Positions 28,637 through 37,606 of a DNA stretch of 64,000 nucleotides are shown here, piece by piece. The notes under the pieces were generated by a model. That model did not search any database, was not told where the DNA came from, and saw only the letters and a list, made by a program, of their open reading frames with translations. Position 1 is the stretch's first letter. Each line of letters begins with the position of its first letter. Source of the stretch: Streptomyces acidicola. GTDB taxonomy: Bacteria; Actinomycetota; Actinomycetes; Streptomycetales; Streptomycetaceae. Position numbers and translations under genes: made by a program. The DNA is taken from contig NZ_VMNX01000011.1 of the NCBI RefSeq assembly GCF_009377235.1, forward strand, positions 1 to 64,000. The letters run 5' to 3'.

Positions 28637-30133
28637 ATGAGCGTCGACTACGCAGTGATCATCGGATATCTGCTCGGTATCGCCGCCGTCGGATGGTGGG
28701 GCAAGAGACGCGCCCGTTCCACCAGCGACTTCCTCGTCGCCGGACGGCGCCTCGGCCCCGGCATGTACACCGGCACGATGGCCGCCGTGGTCATCGGCGG
28801 TGCCTCCACCATCGGCGGTGTGCGCCTCGGCTACACCTACGGGCTGTCCGGCGCCTGGATGGTCTTCGCCATCGGCTTCGGACTGCTGGCACTGAGCATC
28901 GGCTTCTCCGCGCGCATCGCCCGTCTGCGGGTCTACACCGTCGCCGACATGCTGTCCCTTCGCTACGGCGACTCGGCCAGCATCATCTCCGGCCTGGTGA
29001 TGTGGATCTACACCCTGATGCTGGCCGTCACCTCCACCATCGCCTACGCCACCGTGTTCGACGTCCTCTTCGACGTGCCCCGCTGGGCCGCCGTCATCAT
29101 CGGCGGCACCATCGTGGTCGGGTACTCCGCCCTCGGCGGCATGTGGTCGATCACCCTCACCGACATGGTGCAGTTCGTGGTCAAGAGCATCGGCGTTCTC
29201 GTGGTCCTGCTGCCGGCAGCGGTCGTCAAGGCGGGCGGCTTCGCGCAGCTCTCCGCCCAACTGCCCGACAGCTACCTGTCGTTCGGCTCCATCGGCGGCG
29301 AGAGCATCTTCACCTACGTACTGATCTACACGTTCGGCATGCTGATCGGTCAGGACATCTGGCAGCGCGTCTTCACCGCCCGCAGCGACAAGGTCGCTTC
29401 CTGGGGCGGCACCGTCGCCGGCCTGTACTGCCTGGTCTACGCACTGGCCGGCGCCGTGATCGGCATGGCCACCAAAATCCTCCACCCCGACCTCGCCGAC
29501 GCGGACAGCGCCTTCGCGACCATCGTCAAGAGCACCCTGCCCACCGGCGTCAAAGGCCTGGTGCTGGCCGCCGCCCTGTCCGCGATGATGTCCACCGCCA
29601 GCGGCGCCCTGATCGCCTCCGCCACGGTCGTCAACAACGACATCTGGCACCGACTGCGCGCCCTCGGCGGACGCACCGCACACCCGCGGACCGGTGACGA
29701 CCACGACGAGGTCGCCTCCAACCGGGCCGCCATCATCATCCTCGGCGTGGTGTCCATCGCTCTCGCCTGCCTGCTCGACGACGTTCTCGCAGCGCTCACC
29801 GTCGCCTACAACCTGTTGGTCGGCGGCCTGTTGGTGCCCATTCTCGGCGGCCTGCTCTGGAAGCGCGGCAACCTGCCCGGGGCGCTCGCGGCGATGACCG
29901 CCGGCAGCGTCACCGTCATCGCCCTGATGGCCGCCGAGGGCATGCTTGCGAACGAACCCATCTACTACGGCCTCGCCGTCAGCCTGGTCGCCTACGTCGC
30001 GGTCAGCCTCACCACCCGGCCGACCGAAACACATGTCCTGGAGCAGTGGCGTCGCCGCCTCGCCGGGCAGGCCACCACCGATCTCGACGACAGTCCGACC
30101 ACGCAGTCCAAGACAGCCGTCACCTCCCTCTGA
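28637..30133 (+). CDS. Sodium:solute symporter (SSS family)
   Basis: Secondary transporter, 498 aa, about 13 hydrophobic segments. Family landmarks are FLVAGRRLGPGMYTGTMAA near the N-terminus, the GGMWSITLTDMVQF signature and AALSAMMSTASGALIASAT. It imports an organic solute with sodium; candidates include purine or hydantoin-like compounds or organic acids. ATG 28637 has ACCGGAGGACG upstream. Followed 23 bp later by the aldolase, so import and catabolism are probably coupled under PucR control. Confidence 0.9.
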   Translation: MSVDYAVIIGYLLGIAAVGWWGKRRARSTSDFLVAGRRLGPGMYTGTMAAVVIGGASTIGGVRLGYTYGLSGAWMVFAIGFGLLALSIGFSARIARLRVYTVADMLSLRYGDSASIISGLVMWIYTLMLAVTSTIAYATVFDVLFDVPRWAAVIIGGTIVVGYSALGGMWSITLTDMVQFVVKSIGVLVVLLPAAVVKAGGFAQLSAQLPDSYLSFGSIGGESIFTYVLIYTFGMLIGQDIWQRVFTARSDKVASWGGTVAGLYCLVYALAGAVIGMATKILHPDLADADSAFATIVKSTLPTGVKGLVLAAALSAMMSTASGALIASATVVNNDIWHRLRALGGRTAHPRTGDDHDEVASNRAAIIILGVVSIALACLLDDVLAALTVAYNLLVGGLLVPILGGLLWKRGNLPGALAAMTAGSVTVIALMAAEGMLANEPIYYGLAVSLVAYVAVSLTTRPTETHVLEQWRRRLAGQATTDLDDSPTTQSKTAVTSL

Positions 30134-30156
30134 CACACCGACAGGAGCCGAGTTCC

Positions 30157-31020
30157 ATGGCCACCAGCGCCACGACCGCTGACAACGCCCCAGCCCCCAC
30201 CCTCGCCGCGGCCAGGCCCGTCCCGGCCGAGCCCGCCCCGGCCGAGCCCGCCCCGGACGGACAACAGCACCACGGCGACGAAGAGCAGCGCCTACGCCGC
30301 GAACTGGCAGCCGTCTACCGGCTCGTAGCGCACTTCCGTATGACCGACCTGATCTTCACCCACATCTCGCTGCGGCTGCCCGGCCCCGACCACCACTTCC
30401 TCATCAACCCCTACGGGCTGCTCTTCGAGGAAATCACCGCCTCGAACCTCGTCAAGATCGACCTGGCCGGCAACCCCGTCGAGCCGACCCCGTACCCGGT
30501 CAATCCCGCCGGGTTCGTCATCCACAGCGCGATCCACGCCGCCCGCTCCGATGCCCACTGCGTGCTGCACACCCACACCAAGGCCGGCTGTGCCGTCGCC
30601 GCCCAACGGGACGGACTCCTGCCGGTCAACCAGATGTCCATGGAGTTCCACAACCGAGTCGGCTACCACTACTACGAGGGCGTCGCCCTCAACCTCGACG
30701 AACAGCAGCGCCTCGTCGCCGACATCGGTGTTCACCCCGCGCTCATCCTGCGCAACCACGGCCTGCTCACCGTCGGCGAGACCGCCGCCCAGGCCTTCCT
30801 GCGCATGTACTACCTGGAGAAGGCTTGCGAGATCCAGGTCGCCGCACAAACCGGCGGTACCCCACTCACGCTGCCGCCCGGCGACGTGTGCGAGCGCACG
30901 GCTCGCCAACTGCGCGGCGAGGAACACGGATCCGACCTCCAGGACGACCAGGCATACGACCTGGCCTGGCAGGCCCTGCTCCGCCTGGTGGAACGCATCG
31001 CCCCCGACTACGCAGACTGA
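30157..31020 (+). CDS. Class II aldolase/adducin family protein
   Basis: Zinc-dependent aldolase-fold enzyme, 287 aa. Metal ligands are visible in HTHTKAGCAV and LRNHGLLTVGE, with INPYGLLFEEITASNL upstream. The first 35 residues are a low-complexity tail containing a duplicated PAEPAPAEPAP stretch. Expected reactions are retro-aldol cleavage or decarboxylation of a hydroxy acid or sugar. Follows the symporter, whose substrate it may act on. AGGAG precedes ATG 30157. Confidence 0.85.
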   Translation: MATSATTADNAPAPTLAAARPVPAEPAPAEPAPDGQQHHGDEEQRLRRELAAVYRLVAHFRMTDLIFTHISLRLPGPDHHFLINPYGLLFEEITASNLVKIDLAGNPVEPTPYPVNPAGFVIHSAIHAARSDAHCVLHTHTKAGCAVAAQRDGLLPVNQMSMEFHNRVGYHYYEGVALNLDEQQRLVADIGVHPALILRNHGLLTVGETAAQAFLRMYYLEKACEIQVAAQTGGTPLTLPPGDVCERTARQLRGEEHGSDLQDDQAYDLAWQALLRLVERIAPDYAD

Positions 31021-31168
31021 TCGAGGCGGTGACGGCGGAAACGTCCCGCACAACTTCCGGTCGCGGGGCCCTGTCCAGCCGAGGTCGAGACTCGTGGGTC
31101 GGGTCAGCCCGACGGCCATGGGAGTGGATACTGGCCGTATATACCGGTACGGATCAGGAGCATGGCCA

Positions 31169-31678
31169 GTGACCAGCGACAATCGCATAGGGCCACCCAG
31201 TTTTGGAAGCGAACGCGAGACGCTGCGGGCGTTCCTCGACTTCCACCGAGCGACCCTCGCCATGAAGTGCGAAGGGCTGACCGACGAGGAACTGCGGCAG
31301 CAGTCGATGCCACCGTCCACGCTTTCGCTGCTCGGACTCGTGCGGCACATGGCGGAGGTGGAACGTGCCTGGTTCCGCCGCGTGTTCGAGGACAACGACG
31401 CGCCCATGGTCTGGTCCGAGGAGATCGACTTCCAGGCGGCGTACGACGCGAGCGCATCGACCAGGGCCGAGGCGTTCACGGCCTGGGAGGCCGAGGTGGC
31501 GAACTCGCGCCGTATCGAGCGGGAGGCCGAGTCCCTGGATCTGGCCGGATACCAGCCGAGATGGGCCGAGGAGGTGTCGTTGCGGATGGTCATGGTGCAC
31601 GTGCTTCTGGAGTACGGCCGCCACAACGGGCACGCGGACTTTCTGCGTGAAGGGGTCGACGGGACCGTGGGCGCCTGA
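31169..31678 (+). CDS. DinB-family protein (DUF664)
   Basis: Four-helix-bundle DinB-type protein, 169 aa. SLLGLVRHMAEVERAWFRR and VHVLLEYGRHNGHADFLRE carry the His residues of the family metal site. In actinomycetes this family includes mycothiol-dependent enzymes, but the role here is unknown. GTG 31169 preceded by AGGAG. The tRNA-derived att scar begins about 17 bp after its stop, so this is the last gene before the foreign region. Confidence 0.8.
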   Translation: MTSDNRIGPPSFGSERETLRAFLDFHRATLAMKCEGLTDEELRQQSMPPSTLSLLGLVRHMAEVERAWFRRVFEDNDAPMVWSEEIDFQAAYDASASTRAEAFTAWEAEVANSRRIEREAESLDLAGYQPRWAEEVSLRMVMVHVLLEYGRHNGHADFLREGVDGTVGA

Positions 31679-31694
31679 TCCGCAGGGTCGTCCA

Positions 31695-31742
31695 CCACTC
31701 TCCTAAAGCAGGTGTCGCAGGTTCGAATCCTGCCGGGGGCAC
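31695..31742 (+). repeat. tRNA-Arg(CCU) 3' fragment: att scar of an integrative element
   Basis: The sequence has an anticodon loop CTCCTAA (CCT anticodon), variable loop, T-arm GGTTCGAATCC and acceptor strand GGGGGCA. The 5' half of the tRNA is missing, so this is not an expressed tRNA. A partial tRNA 3' end directly next to a tyrosine-integrase remnant is the usual signature of site-specific integration (attL or attR). Confidence 0.75.
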
Positions 31743-31817
31743 AGAGAAACACCAGGTCAGAGCTTGGTTGGGAGTGACGGATGCCCTCCGTGGAGATCGG
31801 CGGAGGGCATTCTTACA

Positions 31818-32165
31818 TCAGATGGGAACGCGCTGGGAACGTGCCGTCAGGCGGGCCGTCCACCTGGGTTCATCGCTGGGAACGGCGGGCGCGGCTGGTG
31901 GCTCCTTCTGCTTTCCTGCTCGCGGCACCAGGGCGACCTGAGCTTCGTCCTCGGCGTTCTCGAACTGGGGCAGCACCGAGGTGTAGGGATCGGCGGTCAG
32001 GGAGTAGCTGCTGCCCCTAGGAGAGCTTGGATCTTCTTCATGTGGATGCGGACGGCCAGGGAGAGTGTGGCAGCGCAGTGTCGGAGATCGTGGAACCGGA
32101 CGGGCGGCAGGTCAAGCTTCTCCAGAAGAGGATCCGACGGCGCAGTCGGGACGTAGACCGACCGC
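31818..32165 (-). pseudogene. Tyrosine recombinase (integrase) C-terminal remnant
   Basis: The box II core (FHDLRHCAATLSLAV, with the His-x-x-Arg pattern) and KKIQALLG are readable. A frame change then leads to SSYSLTADPYTSVLPQFE and a C-terminal tail ending at 31820. The catalytic Tyr context (LTADPYTSVLP) survives, but the N-terminal two thirds are gone. The stop lies about 75 bp from the tRNA fragment, normal int-att spacing. Confidence 0.75.
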
Positions 32166-32207
32166 ATCGGCGGCGTCGCGTCAACTGACTGGCGCATCCG
32201 GCGGTTT

Positions 32208-32256
32208 CGTTGAGCGGGCAACCAACCCGGGTCGTTGAACGGGCAGCCAACCCGGG
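32208..32256. repeat. Tandem 24-bp direct repeat next to the integrase remnant
   Basis: Two copies at 32208-32231 and 32233-32256, differing at two positions, each with the core GGGCAnCCAACCCGGG. They lie where the missing part of the integrase gene should be and may be arm-type integrase sites or iterons of the lost element. Confidence 0.65.
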
Positions 32257-32428
32257 GAGGTGTGTGCCCAGATGCGAGCCCACCAGAGCCGGACCACAAT
32301 GGCCGTAAGGGGCTCCCGCAGCAGGGGAGTTACTGGGTGTCATCTCGGGCCGCGCCGGACGACGCGGAGTCTTCACCTTCGGTGACCAATGGCAGCAAGC
32401 AGCGCCTTCGATATGAGAGAGCAGCGCC

Positions 32429-33214
32429 ATGAATCGTCCTCTGAGAACACATTCCGTCCTGCCTCGGTGGCCAAGCTACCGCGGTGTTTCCCACCTGGTG
32501 GGAGCCAGCCCCAGCGGGGCGGTGACCGTTTATGTCGACCCCAGCCTCGGGCCGCAGGGCATGCAGAACGCGACCGACCTCCTGAGCGACGCCGACCGCG
32601 TGTTCAACCTGAACAACACCATCTTCAACACCACCGGCGCGCCGGTCAGCGCCATCGTCTTCGCCCTCGGCGGCGTCGCCGACGGCTCCGGCGGCGCGGA
32701 CCACGACGGCTGCACCTTCCAAAGCGGCGGCGCCATCGAGGTGGACGCCTCCTTCGGCAACCCCGCCCGGGTATCGGGGCTGTTCGAGGCCGAGCTGAGC
32801 GAGTGTGCGATGAACGGCCAGCTGTGCGGGCTGAGCACCGGCGAAGCCCTCTCCCGCTGGTGCGCCGCCGTCGCAAGCAACAACGCCCTGGTCGATTTCG
32901 CCACCGCCCCGGACTGGGCCGAGCACGGGGCGCGCAACTTCGTCGACCGGACCGACCCGACCGACCGCAACCCGCTGAGCACCGGCTGCGGGATGGCCTT
33001 CATCTCCTGCCTCATCAGCCAGGGCCACAAGCTCCCGCAGATCGCACAGGAGATGGTCCCCCTCGGGGACACCGGCACCCTCGCGGAGCTCTACGCCAGG
33101 CTGACCGGAGGACCCCAAAGCCAGGCATGGCCCGACTTCGAGCAGGCCATCAAAGGACTACCCGACGGCGTCACCAGCGACGACCCCTTCGGAGCCTTCC
33201 CAACCGCCATCTGA
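32429..33214 (+). CDS. Uncharacterised protein (261 aa)
   Basis: Intact frame with good codon bias, starting MNRPLRTHSVL after a GAGAG stretch. It contains VTVYVDPSLGPQGMQNA, VFALGGVADGSGGADH, ASFGNPARVSGLFEAELSE and GEALSRWCAAVASN. I associate these blocks with a conserved but functionally undescribed family. Several Cys are conserved-looking, and SELSE-type helices resemble metalloprotease-like scaffolds, but no HExxH motif is present. No membrane segment and no clear signal peptide. It lies alone inside the decayed integrative region. Confidence 0.65.
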   Translation: MNRPLRTHSVLPRWPSYRGVSHLVGASPSGAVTVYVDPSLGPQGMQNATDLLSDADRVFNLNNTIFNTTGAPVSAIVFALGGVADGSGGADHDGCTFQSGGAIEVDASFGNPARVSGLFEAELSECAMNGQLCGLSTGEALSRWCAAVASNNALVDFATAPDWAEHGARNFVDRTDPTDRNPLSTGCGMAFISCLISQGHKLPQIAQEMVPLGDTGTLAELYARLTGGPQSQAWPDFEQAIKGLPDGVTSDDPFGAFPTAI

Positions 33215-33237
33215 AGGCCCAGGCCTGACATGCCTGA

Positions 33238-33501
33238 CCCTTCGGGTTCCAGGACTCCGATGACGGTGATCTGCCCGTCCCGTTCCCTGACGATGTCGCG
33301 GGCGGCGTGTTCCTGAACCCCATCCCGGGGCGTCTCGACATCTACGGTGCCGGCCACACGCACACCGCTGCGGTCACCGTGGAGGTGTGGGACGGGGAGC
33401 CGCCCGGGCAGGATCCTTCGCGGTGGGATGAACAGGCTGAGGCCGGCTTCGAGTCGACCAGCGGTGAAGTGGCCGTGTGGTCCAAGCTCGCGGGCCGATG
33501 A
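33238..33501 (+). pseudogene. Truncated hypothetical protein fragment
   Basis: A protein-like frame directly after an in-frame TGA, without a proper start: DGDLPVPFPDDV, then PGRLDIYGAGHTHTAAVTVEVWDGEPP, ending WSKLAGR. It resembles C-termini of small conserved Streptomyces proteins of unknown function. Probably the 3' part of a gene whose 5' end was lost. Confidence 0.5.
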
Positions 33502-33803
33502 CGTGATCACGCTTGGCGAGTCGGGGGGGTGCGGGTGAACTGCGCTGGGCGCAGCGAGGCCGCGGCACTCTCCGAGCAGGAAGGTACTGGCGAAGGCGTG
33601 CGGTGCAGAGTCGGCTCCCCTACTGCCGCACGCTCCACAGGCCGTCCGGAACAAGATCAGCACGCACCCGAACACCTTGCCAACCAAGATCGCCATGAGC
33701 ATGACCGCGCCGACCCGCGGCTCACCTCATTCTGAAACGATCAGTCAAGAGTGCCGGCTGGCAGCTCACACTGACCCAATATGGTTGCGCTCGAGGCTGC
33801 CGG
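33502..33803. other. Non-coding stretch in the decayed region
   Basis: About 300 bp with no supportable gene. GC and codon pattern are lower quality than the flanks. I see no repeat or RNA here. Confidence 0.5.
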
Positions 33804-34487
33804 GTCGGAGTCGGACAGGCCACCGTTCTCGGAATCGTCGAAGAGGTCACGGAGTTCCTTCCGGTCTCCTCCACGGGCCACTTGAAGATCGCCGAGGGGC
33901 TGATGGGTATCCCGGTCGACGACACCTCGGTGGTCGGCTTCACCGCCGTCATCCAGGTCGGCGCGATCGCCGCGGTGCTGGTGTACTTCTCCAAGGACAT
34001 CGTGCGGATCGTCTCCGCCTGGGGCCGCGGCATCGTCGACCGGGAGGAGCGCCACCACCACGACTACAAGTTCGCCTGGTGGGTCATCAACGCCACCATC
34101 CCGATCGTCGTCGTGGGCCTGGCCGCCAAACCGCTCGTCGAGGGGCCGCTTGCCTCACTGTGGGTGGTGGCCGGTTCGCTCATCGTCGGGTCCGATGCGA
34201 TGTGGGCGGCCGACCAGATGGGCCGGCACAAGCGCGGTGAGGACGACACCGGCTTCAAGGACGCGATGCTGGTCGGCAGCTCGCAGATCCTCGCGCTGCT
34301 CTTCCCCGGCTTCTCCCGCTCCGGCGCGACGATGTCCACCGCGCTCATCCTGGACCTGGACCGGGTCGCGGCCACCCGCCTGTCGTTCTTCCTCGGCATC
34401 CCGGCACTCACCGGCGCCGGACTGTACGAGCTGAAGGACGCCGTGGGCGCCGGGGTCGGCGGCGCGCCGCTCGTCATCGGAACCGCC
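33804..34487 (+). pseudogene. uppP: Undecaprenyl-diphosphatase (UppP/BacA) remnant, truncated at both ends
   Basis: Both catalytic motifs survive: EEVTEFLPVSSTGH and PGFSRSGATMS, with SDAMWAADQMGRH between. The reading frame has no ATG/GTG start near the expected N-terminus. At about 34487 the sequence leaves UppP homology (after LVIGTAVS), so the last membrane helices (about 60 aa) are missing and a chrB fragment is fused on. UppP would recycle the lipid carrier and give bacitracin tolerance; this copy is most likely dead. Confidence 0.75.
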
Positions 34488-34839
34488 GTCTCCCCTGAAC
34501 GCCGCCGGGCGCAGCTCCGAGGACGCCGCCCGATTCCAGGCGCTGTTCACTGCCGCCCGGACCGCGGACTGGACGGAGTTCCTGGCCGACTGCGGCAAGT
34601 TCGAGGCGGAGCTGGCCAAGGAGATCCGCATCGCCAAGTTCACCCTGGCCGAACTGGAGGAAGAGGAGCAGTCGCTGGAGCGGCTGCGACGCCGGCACCG
34701 CGACCTGACCGCGCGCGATGTGTTCGGTGCTCCGGAGGCGGCCGAAGCCGCACGGCGCCTCAAGCAGTGCACCGCCGCCTGTGAGGACTACGCCGAACGC
34801 GTCTTCCGCGCCCTGCACCAGGCCCCGGAGGGGGAGTAG
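34488..34839 (+). pseudogene. chrB: Chromate-resistance protein ChrB fragment
   Basis: C-terminal part of a ChrB-type protein: RFQALFTAARTADWTEFLADCGKFEAE, then KFTLAELEEEEQSLERLRRRHRDLTARDVFGAPE, in a frame different from uppP. The N-terminal part is missing. Its TAG overlaps the GTG of the MFS gene, preserving the original coupling of chrB to its transporter. Confidence 0.65.
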
Positions 34840-36023
34840 TGAGCGCGCACACGGCACCGGCCCGGCAGATGTGGCCGCTGTACGCGGCCGGGTTCACCAC
34901 CGCCTTCGGCGCCCACGACATCGCCGCCAACCTCGGCGGCTTCTCCGAAGACGCCGTCACTTCCCTGCTCGTCCTCGGCGGATTGCTCGCCCTGTACGAC
35001 GGGGCCGAGGTGATCCTCCAGCCGGTCTTCGGCATCCTCGCCGACAAGATCGGCGCCCGCCCGGTGCTGCTGGGCGGGCTGGTCGCCTTCGCCGCCGCCT
35101 CCGCCGTGTACGCCGTCGCGGACAGCCCCGGCTGGCTGTGGGCAGCCCGCCTCGGCCAGGGCGCCGCGGCCTCCGCCTTCTCCCCCTCGGCCTCCGCACT
35201 CGTCGCCCGGCTCAACCCAGCGGCCAAGCACGGCCGCGCGTTCGGCTCCTACGGCTTCTACAAGTCCATCGGCTACACCCTCGGTCCGCTGCTCGGCGGG
35301 GTCCTGGTGTGGGCCGGTGGCCTACGCCTGCTCTTCGCGGTCCTGGCCATGCTCGGTGCGGCGGTCGCCATCTGGGCCGCGCTCGCCGTCCCTGCCGTAC
35401 CGCCACTGCCCAAAGCCCGGCAGACGGTGCTCGACCTGGCCCGGCGCCTGGCCGACCCGGCCTTCCTGGCCCCCACCGCGGCCCTGGCTGCGGCGACCGG
35501 CGCCCTGTCGGTCGGTGTCGGCTTCCTGCCCGTCTCCGGGCGGGCCACCGGACTGGGCACAGTAGCCACCGGGGCCGCCGTCTCGGTGCTCGCCGCCTGC
35601 GCGGCCCTCGTCCAGCCGAGGGCCGGACGCGCGTTGGACGACGGACGCCTCACCGCCCGCGGCGGCATCGCGGCGGGTCTGCTGCTCACCACCGCCGGAC
35701 TGGGGTGCGCCATGCTGCCCGGCCTCACCGGGGTGCTCCTGGGCGCTGCCCTGATCGGCGCCGGAACCGGCCTGATCACCCCGCTCGGCTTCGCCGCCCT
35801 CGCGGCCACCACCCCCCAAGAACGCCTCGGCCAGACCATGGGCGCCGCCGAACCCGGACGCGAACTCGGTGACGCGGGCGGCCCGCTGCTCGTGGCCGCC
35901 GTCGCCGCGTCGACCACCCTCACCCACGGCTACGCGGCGCTCGCCGTCCTCCTCGCGTCGGGCGCGGCACTCGCACTCGCCCACCGCAGCACCGCGCCTG
36001 CGACGCCCGAGACGGAGACGTGA
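34839..36023 (+). CDS. MFS transporter (chromate-operon type)
   Basis: Twelve-segment major facilitator, 394 aa. It has the loop 2-3 motif GILADKIGARPVLLGG and SYGFYKSIGYTLGPLLGG. GTG at 34839 overlaps the chrB stop. Being downstream of a ChrB-like gene, it was probably a chromate or sulfate-related or drug efflux pump. The frame is intact, but with the 5' operon destroyed its expression is uncertain. Confidence 0.8.
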   Translation: MSAHTAPARQMWPLYAAGFTTAFGAHDIAANLGGFSEDAVTSLLVLGGLLALYDGAEVILQPVFGILADKIGARPVLLGGLVAFAAASAVYAVADSPGWLWAARLGQGAAASAFSPSASALVARLNPAAKHGRAFGSYGFYKSIGYTLGPLLGGVLVWAGGLRLLFAVLAMLGAAVAIWAALAVPAVPPLPKARQTVLDLARRLADPAFLAPTAALAAATGALSVGVGFLPVSGRATGLGTVATGAAVSVLAACAALVQPRAGRALDDGRLTARGGIAAGLLLTTAGLGCAMLPGLTGVLLGAALIGAGTGLITPLGFAALAATTPQERLGQTMGAAEPGRELGDAGGPLLVAAVAASTTLTHGYAALAVLLASGAALALAHRSTAPATPETET

Positions 36024-36060
36024 CCGGAAGAGAAACCGCGACGGCCGCTCCCTCGCTCCC

Positions 36061-36330
36061 CTGCTTCCCAGCGTCCGGGCCGACATCGCCCCACTGCTGG
36101 GCCACTGGGGCTACCTGGCGGTCGCCGCCCTGGTGTTCGCCGGGGACTTGAGGGTCCCCGTCCCCGGCCAAACCGTCATGATCATCGCCGCCGTCTTCGC
36201 GGGCGCCGGCCGGTTCAATATCGTCGCGGTGGCCGCCATGCCATCGTCTCCGCCGTCTCGGGCGACAACGTCGGGGACGCCGTCGCCCTCGTCGACGTCG
36301 ACCAGGTGCAGCCAGGCAGACCCTGGAGAT
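36061..36330 (+). pseudogene. DedA-family membrane protein remnant
   Basis: LLGHWGYLAVAALVFAGDLRVPVPGQTVMIIAAVFAGAGR matches DedA N-terminal helices. A frameshift near 36235 moves homology (VSAVSGDNVGDAVA) to another frame, and it then ends. No start codon is in frame. Broken gene. Confidence 0.6.
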
Positions 36331-36409
36331 CATCGCTCGCCAGGGCCCTGCCCGCTCTCCCCGGCGATGGGCTCAGTTCCGGTCCGGGTAGAGACTCCCG
36401 CGCCTCGGC

Positions 36410-36934
36410 TCATTCCGGTTCGGCCGCCGTCAGGTCGCGTTGCAACAGCAGTGTGTCGATCCACCGTCCGTGCTTGCGGCCGACGGCGGTCAGGCGGCCT
36501 GCCTCCGTGAAGCCGCAGCGACGGTGCAGTGCGGCTGAGGCGTCGCTGCCCGTGTCGGCTATGACGGCGATCATCTGGCACACTCCGGCCCGGGCTGCGC
36601 CGGCGATCACCTCGTGTAGTAGAGCGTTGCCCAGGCCACGGCCGGTAGCACTCGGGGCGAGATAGATCGTGTCCTCCACCGTGTGGCAGTAGGCGGGTTT
36701 GGCCCGCCAGGGAGCCGCGTACGCGAAACCGGCCACCTGGCCGGAGAGTTCGGCGACGACGAACGGCAGACCGCGGCCGGTGAGGTCGTCCAGTCGACGC
36801 TCCCAGTCGGCGACACCCGGAACGGTTGTCTCGAATGTCGCGACGGTGTGGAGAACGTAGTGCGCGTAGATGTCGGCCACTGCCTCCTGGTCCCGAGGAG
36901 TAGCCGGGCGGATGACCGCCTCGGCATCTGCCAT
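36410..36934 (-). CDS. GNAT N-acetyltransferase (phosphinothricin-acetyltransferase type)
   Basis: GNAT enzyme, 174 aa. IRPATPRDQEAVADIYAHYVLHTVATFET is typical of the PAT/Bar subgroup. The acetyl-CoA loop is in SATGRGLGNALLHEV, followed by NPSN-like DTGSDASAALHRRCGF. It would acetylate a small amine. GTG 36943 is an alternative start. Divergent from the XRE-cupin gene across a short AT-rich promoter, so the pair may be a drug- or metabolite-responsive switch. Confidence 0.85.
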   Translation of the reverse strand: MADAEAVIRPATPRDQEAVADIYAHYVLHTVATFETTVPGVADWERRLDDLTGRGLPFVVAELSGQVAGFAYAAPWRAKPAYCHTVEDTIYLAPSATGRGLGNALLHEVIAGAARAGVCQMIAVIADTGSDASAALHRRCGFTEAGRLTAVGRKHGRWIDTLLLQRDLTAAEPE

Positions 36935-36956
36935 GCCTGCCACGACCAGCTCATTT

Positions 36957-36987
36957 CTCTATAGCGGAAACAGATGCCATTATAGAG
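36957..36987. promoter_or_regulatory. Inverted repeat in the GNAT/XRE divergent promoter
   Basis: CTCTATA (36957) and TATAGAG (36981) form a 7-bp inverted repeat with a 17-base spacer. It is the most AT-rich point locally and overlaps likely -10 boxes for both directions. The XRE ATG at 36990 has no ribosome-binding site, so that transcript may be leaderless. Confidence 0.45.
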
Positions 36988-36989
36988 CA

Positions 36990-37580
36990 ATGCTTGATCT
37001 GTTGGCGCTGGGCAGGCGCGTCCAGGGACTGCGGCACGACCGGGGACTGACCCTCCAGCAACTGGCGAACACCGCCGATGTGAGTGTGAGCATGCTGTCC
37101 TCGGTCGAGCGCGGGCAGAAGGCCCCGACGATCACAGTGCTCGCCCGCATCGCCGAAGGACTCCGAGTCCCTCTTCCCGAACTCGTCGCCCAGTCCGCCG
37201 ACAGCCGTGCCATCGTGCGACGAGCGGCCGACCAGGACACGGTCCACGAGCCTGGCGGGTGGCACCGGACGGTCCTCTCCCCCGTCGTGCCCGGAGTGAA
37301 CTTCGAATGGATCCGCACCACTCTGCCGCCCGGCTGCGACGCCAGCGCGTTCCCCGCCTACGCTCCGGGCTCCCACGAGTTCATCGCCGTGGAGTCCGGG
37401 ACGCTCCGGCTCACCCTCGGAGACGAGGCACTCGTTCTCGACGCGGGTGACTCCGCCTACTTCGCCGCCGACGTCACACACGGTTACGCCAACCCGGGCC
37501 CGGAGCCGTGCACTTACCACGTTGCCGCGCTCATCATGCGGCCCCGCTCACCACAGCAGCGCAACCGCCAGTCACCGTGA
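36990..37580 (+). CDS. XRE-family regulator with C-terminal cupin
   Basis: 196-aa regulator: Cro/C1 HTH at about 8-62 (GLTLQQLANTADVSVSMLSSVERG) and a cupin sensor at about 105-185 (GSHEFIAVESGTLRLTLGDE, GYANPGPEPC). This architecture usually senses a small molecule and represses itself and a neighbour. Divergent from the GNAT gene and convergent with tpg. The frame is open upstream, but ATG 36990 is where the HTH fold begins. Confidence 0.85.
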   Translation: MLDLLALGRRVQGLRHDRGLTLQQLANTADVSVSMLSSVERGQKAPTITVLARIAEGLRVPLPELVAQSADSRAIVRRAADQDTVHEPGGWHRTVLSPVVPGVNFEWIRTTLPPGCDASAFPAYAPGSHEFIAVESGTLRLTLGDEALVLDAGDSAYFAADVTHGYANPGPEPCTYHVAALIMRPRSPQQRNRQSP

Positions 37581-37606
37581 TGCCGGGGGCGTGCCGTACG
37601 GCCCGG

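Noticed and set aside
31695-31742. Functional tRNA-Arg gene
   Set aside because: Only the 3' half is present; D-arm and 5' acceptor strand are missing.
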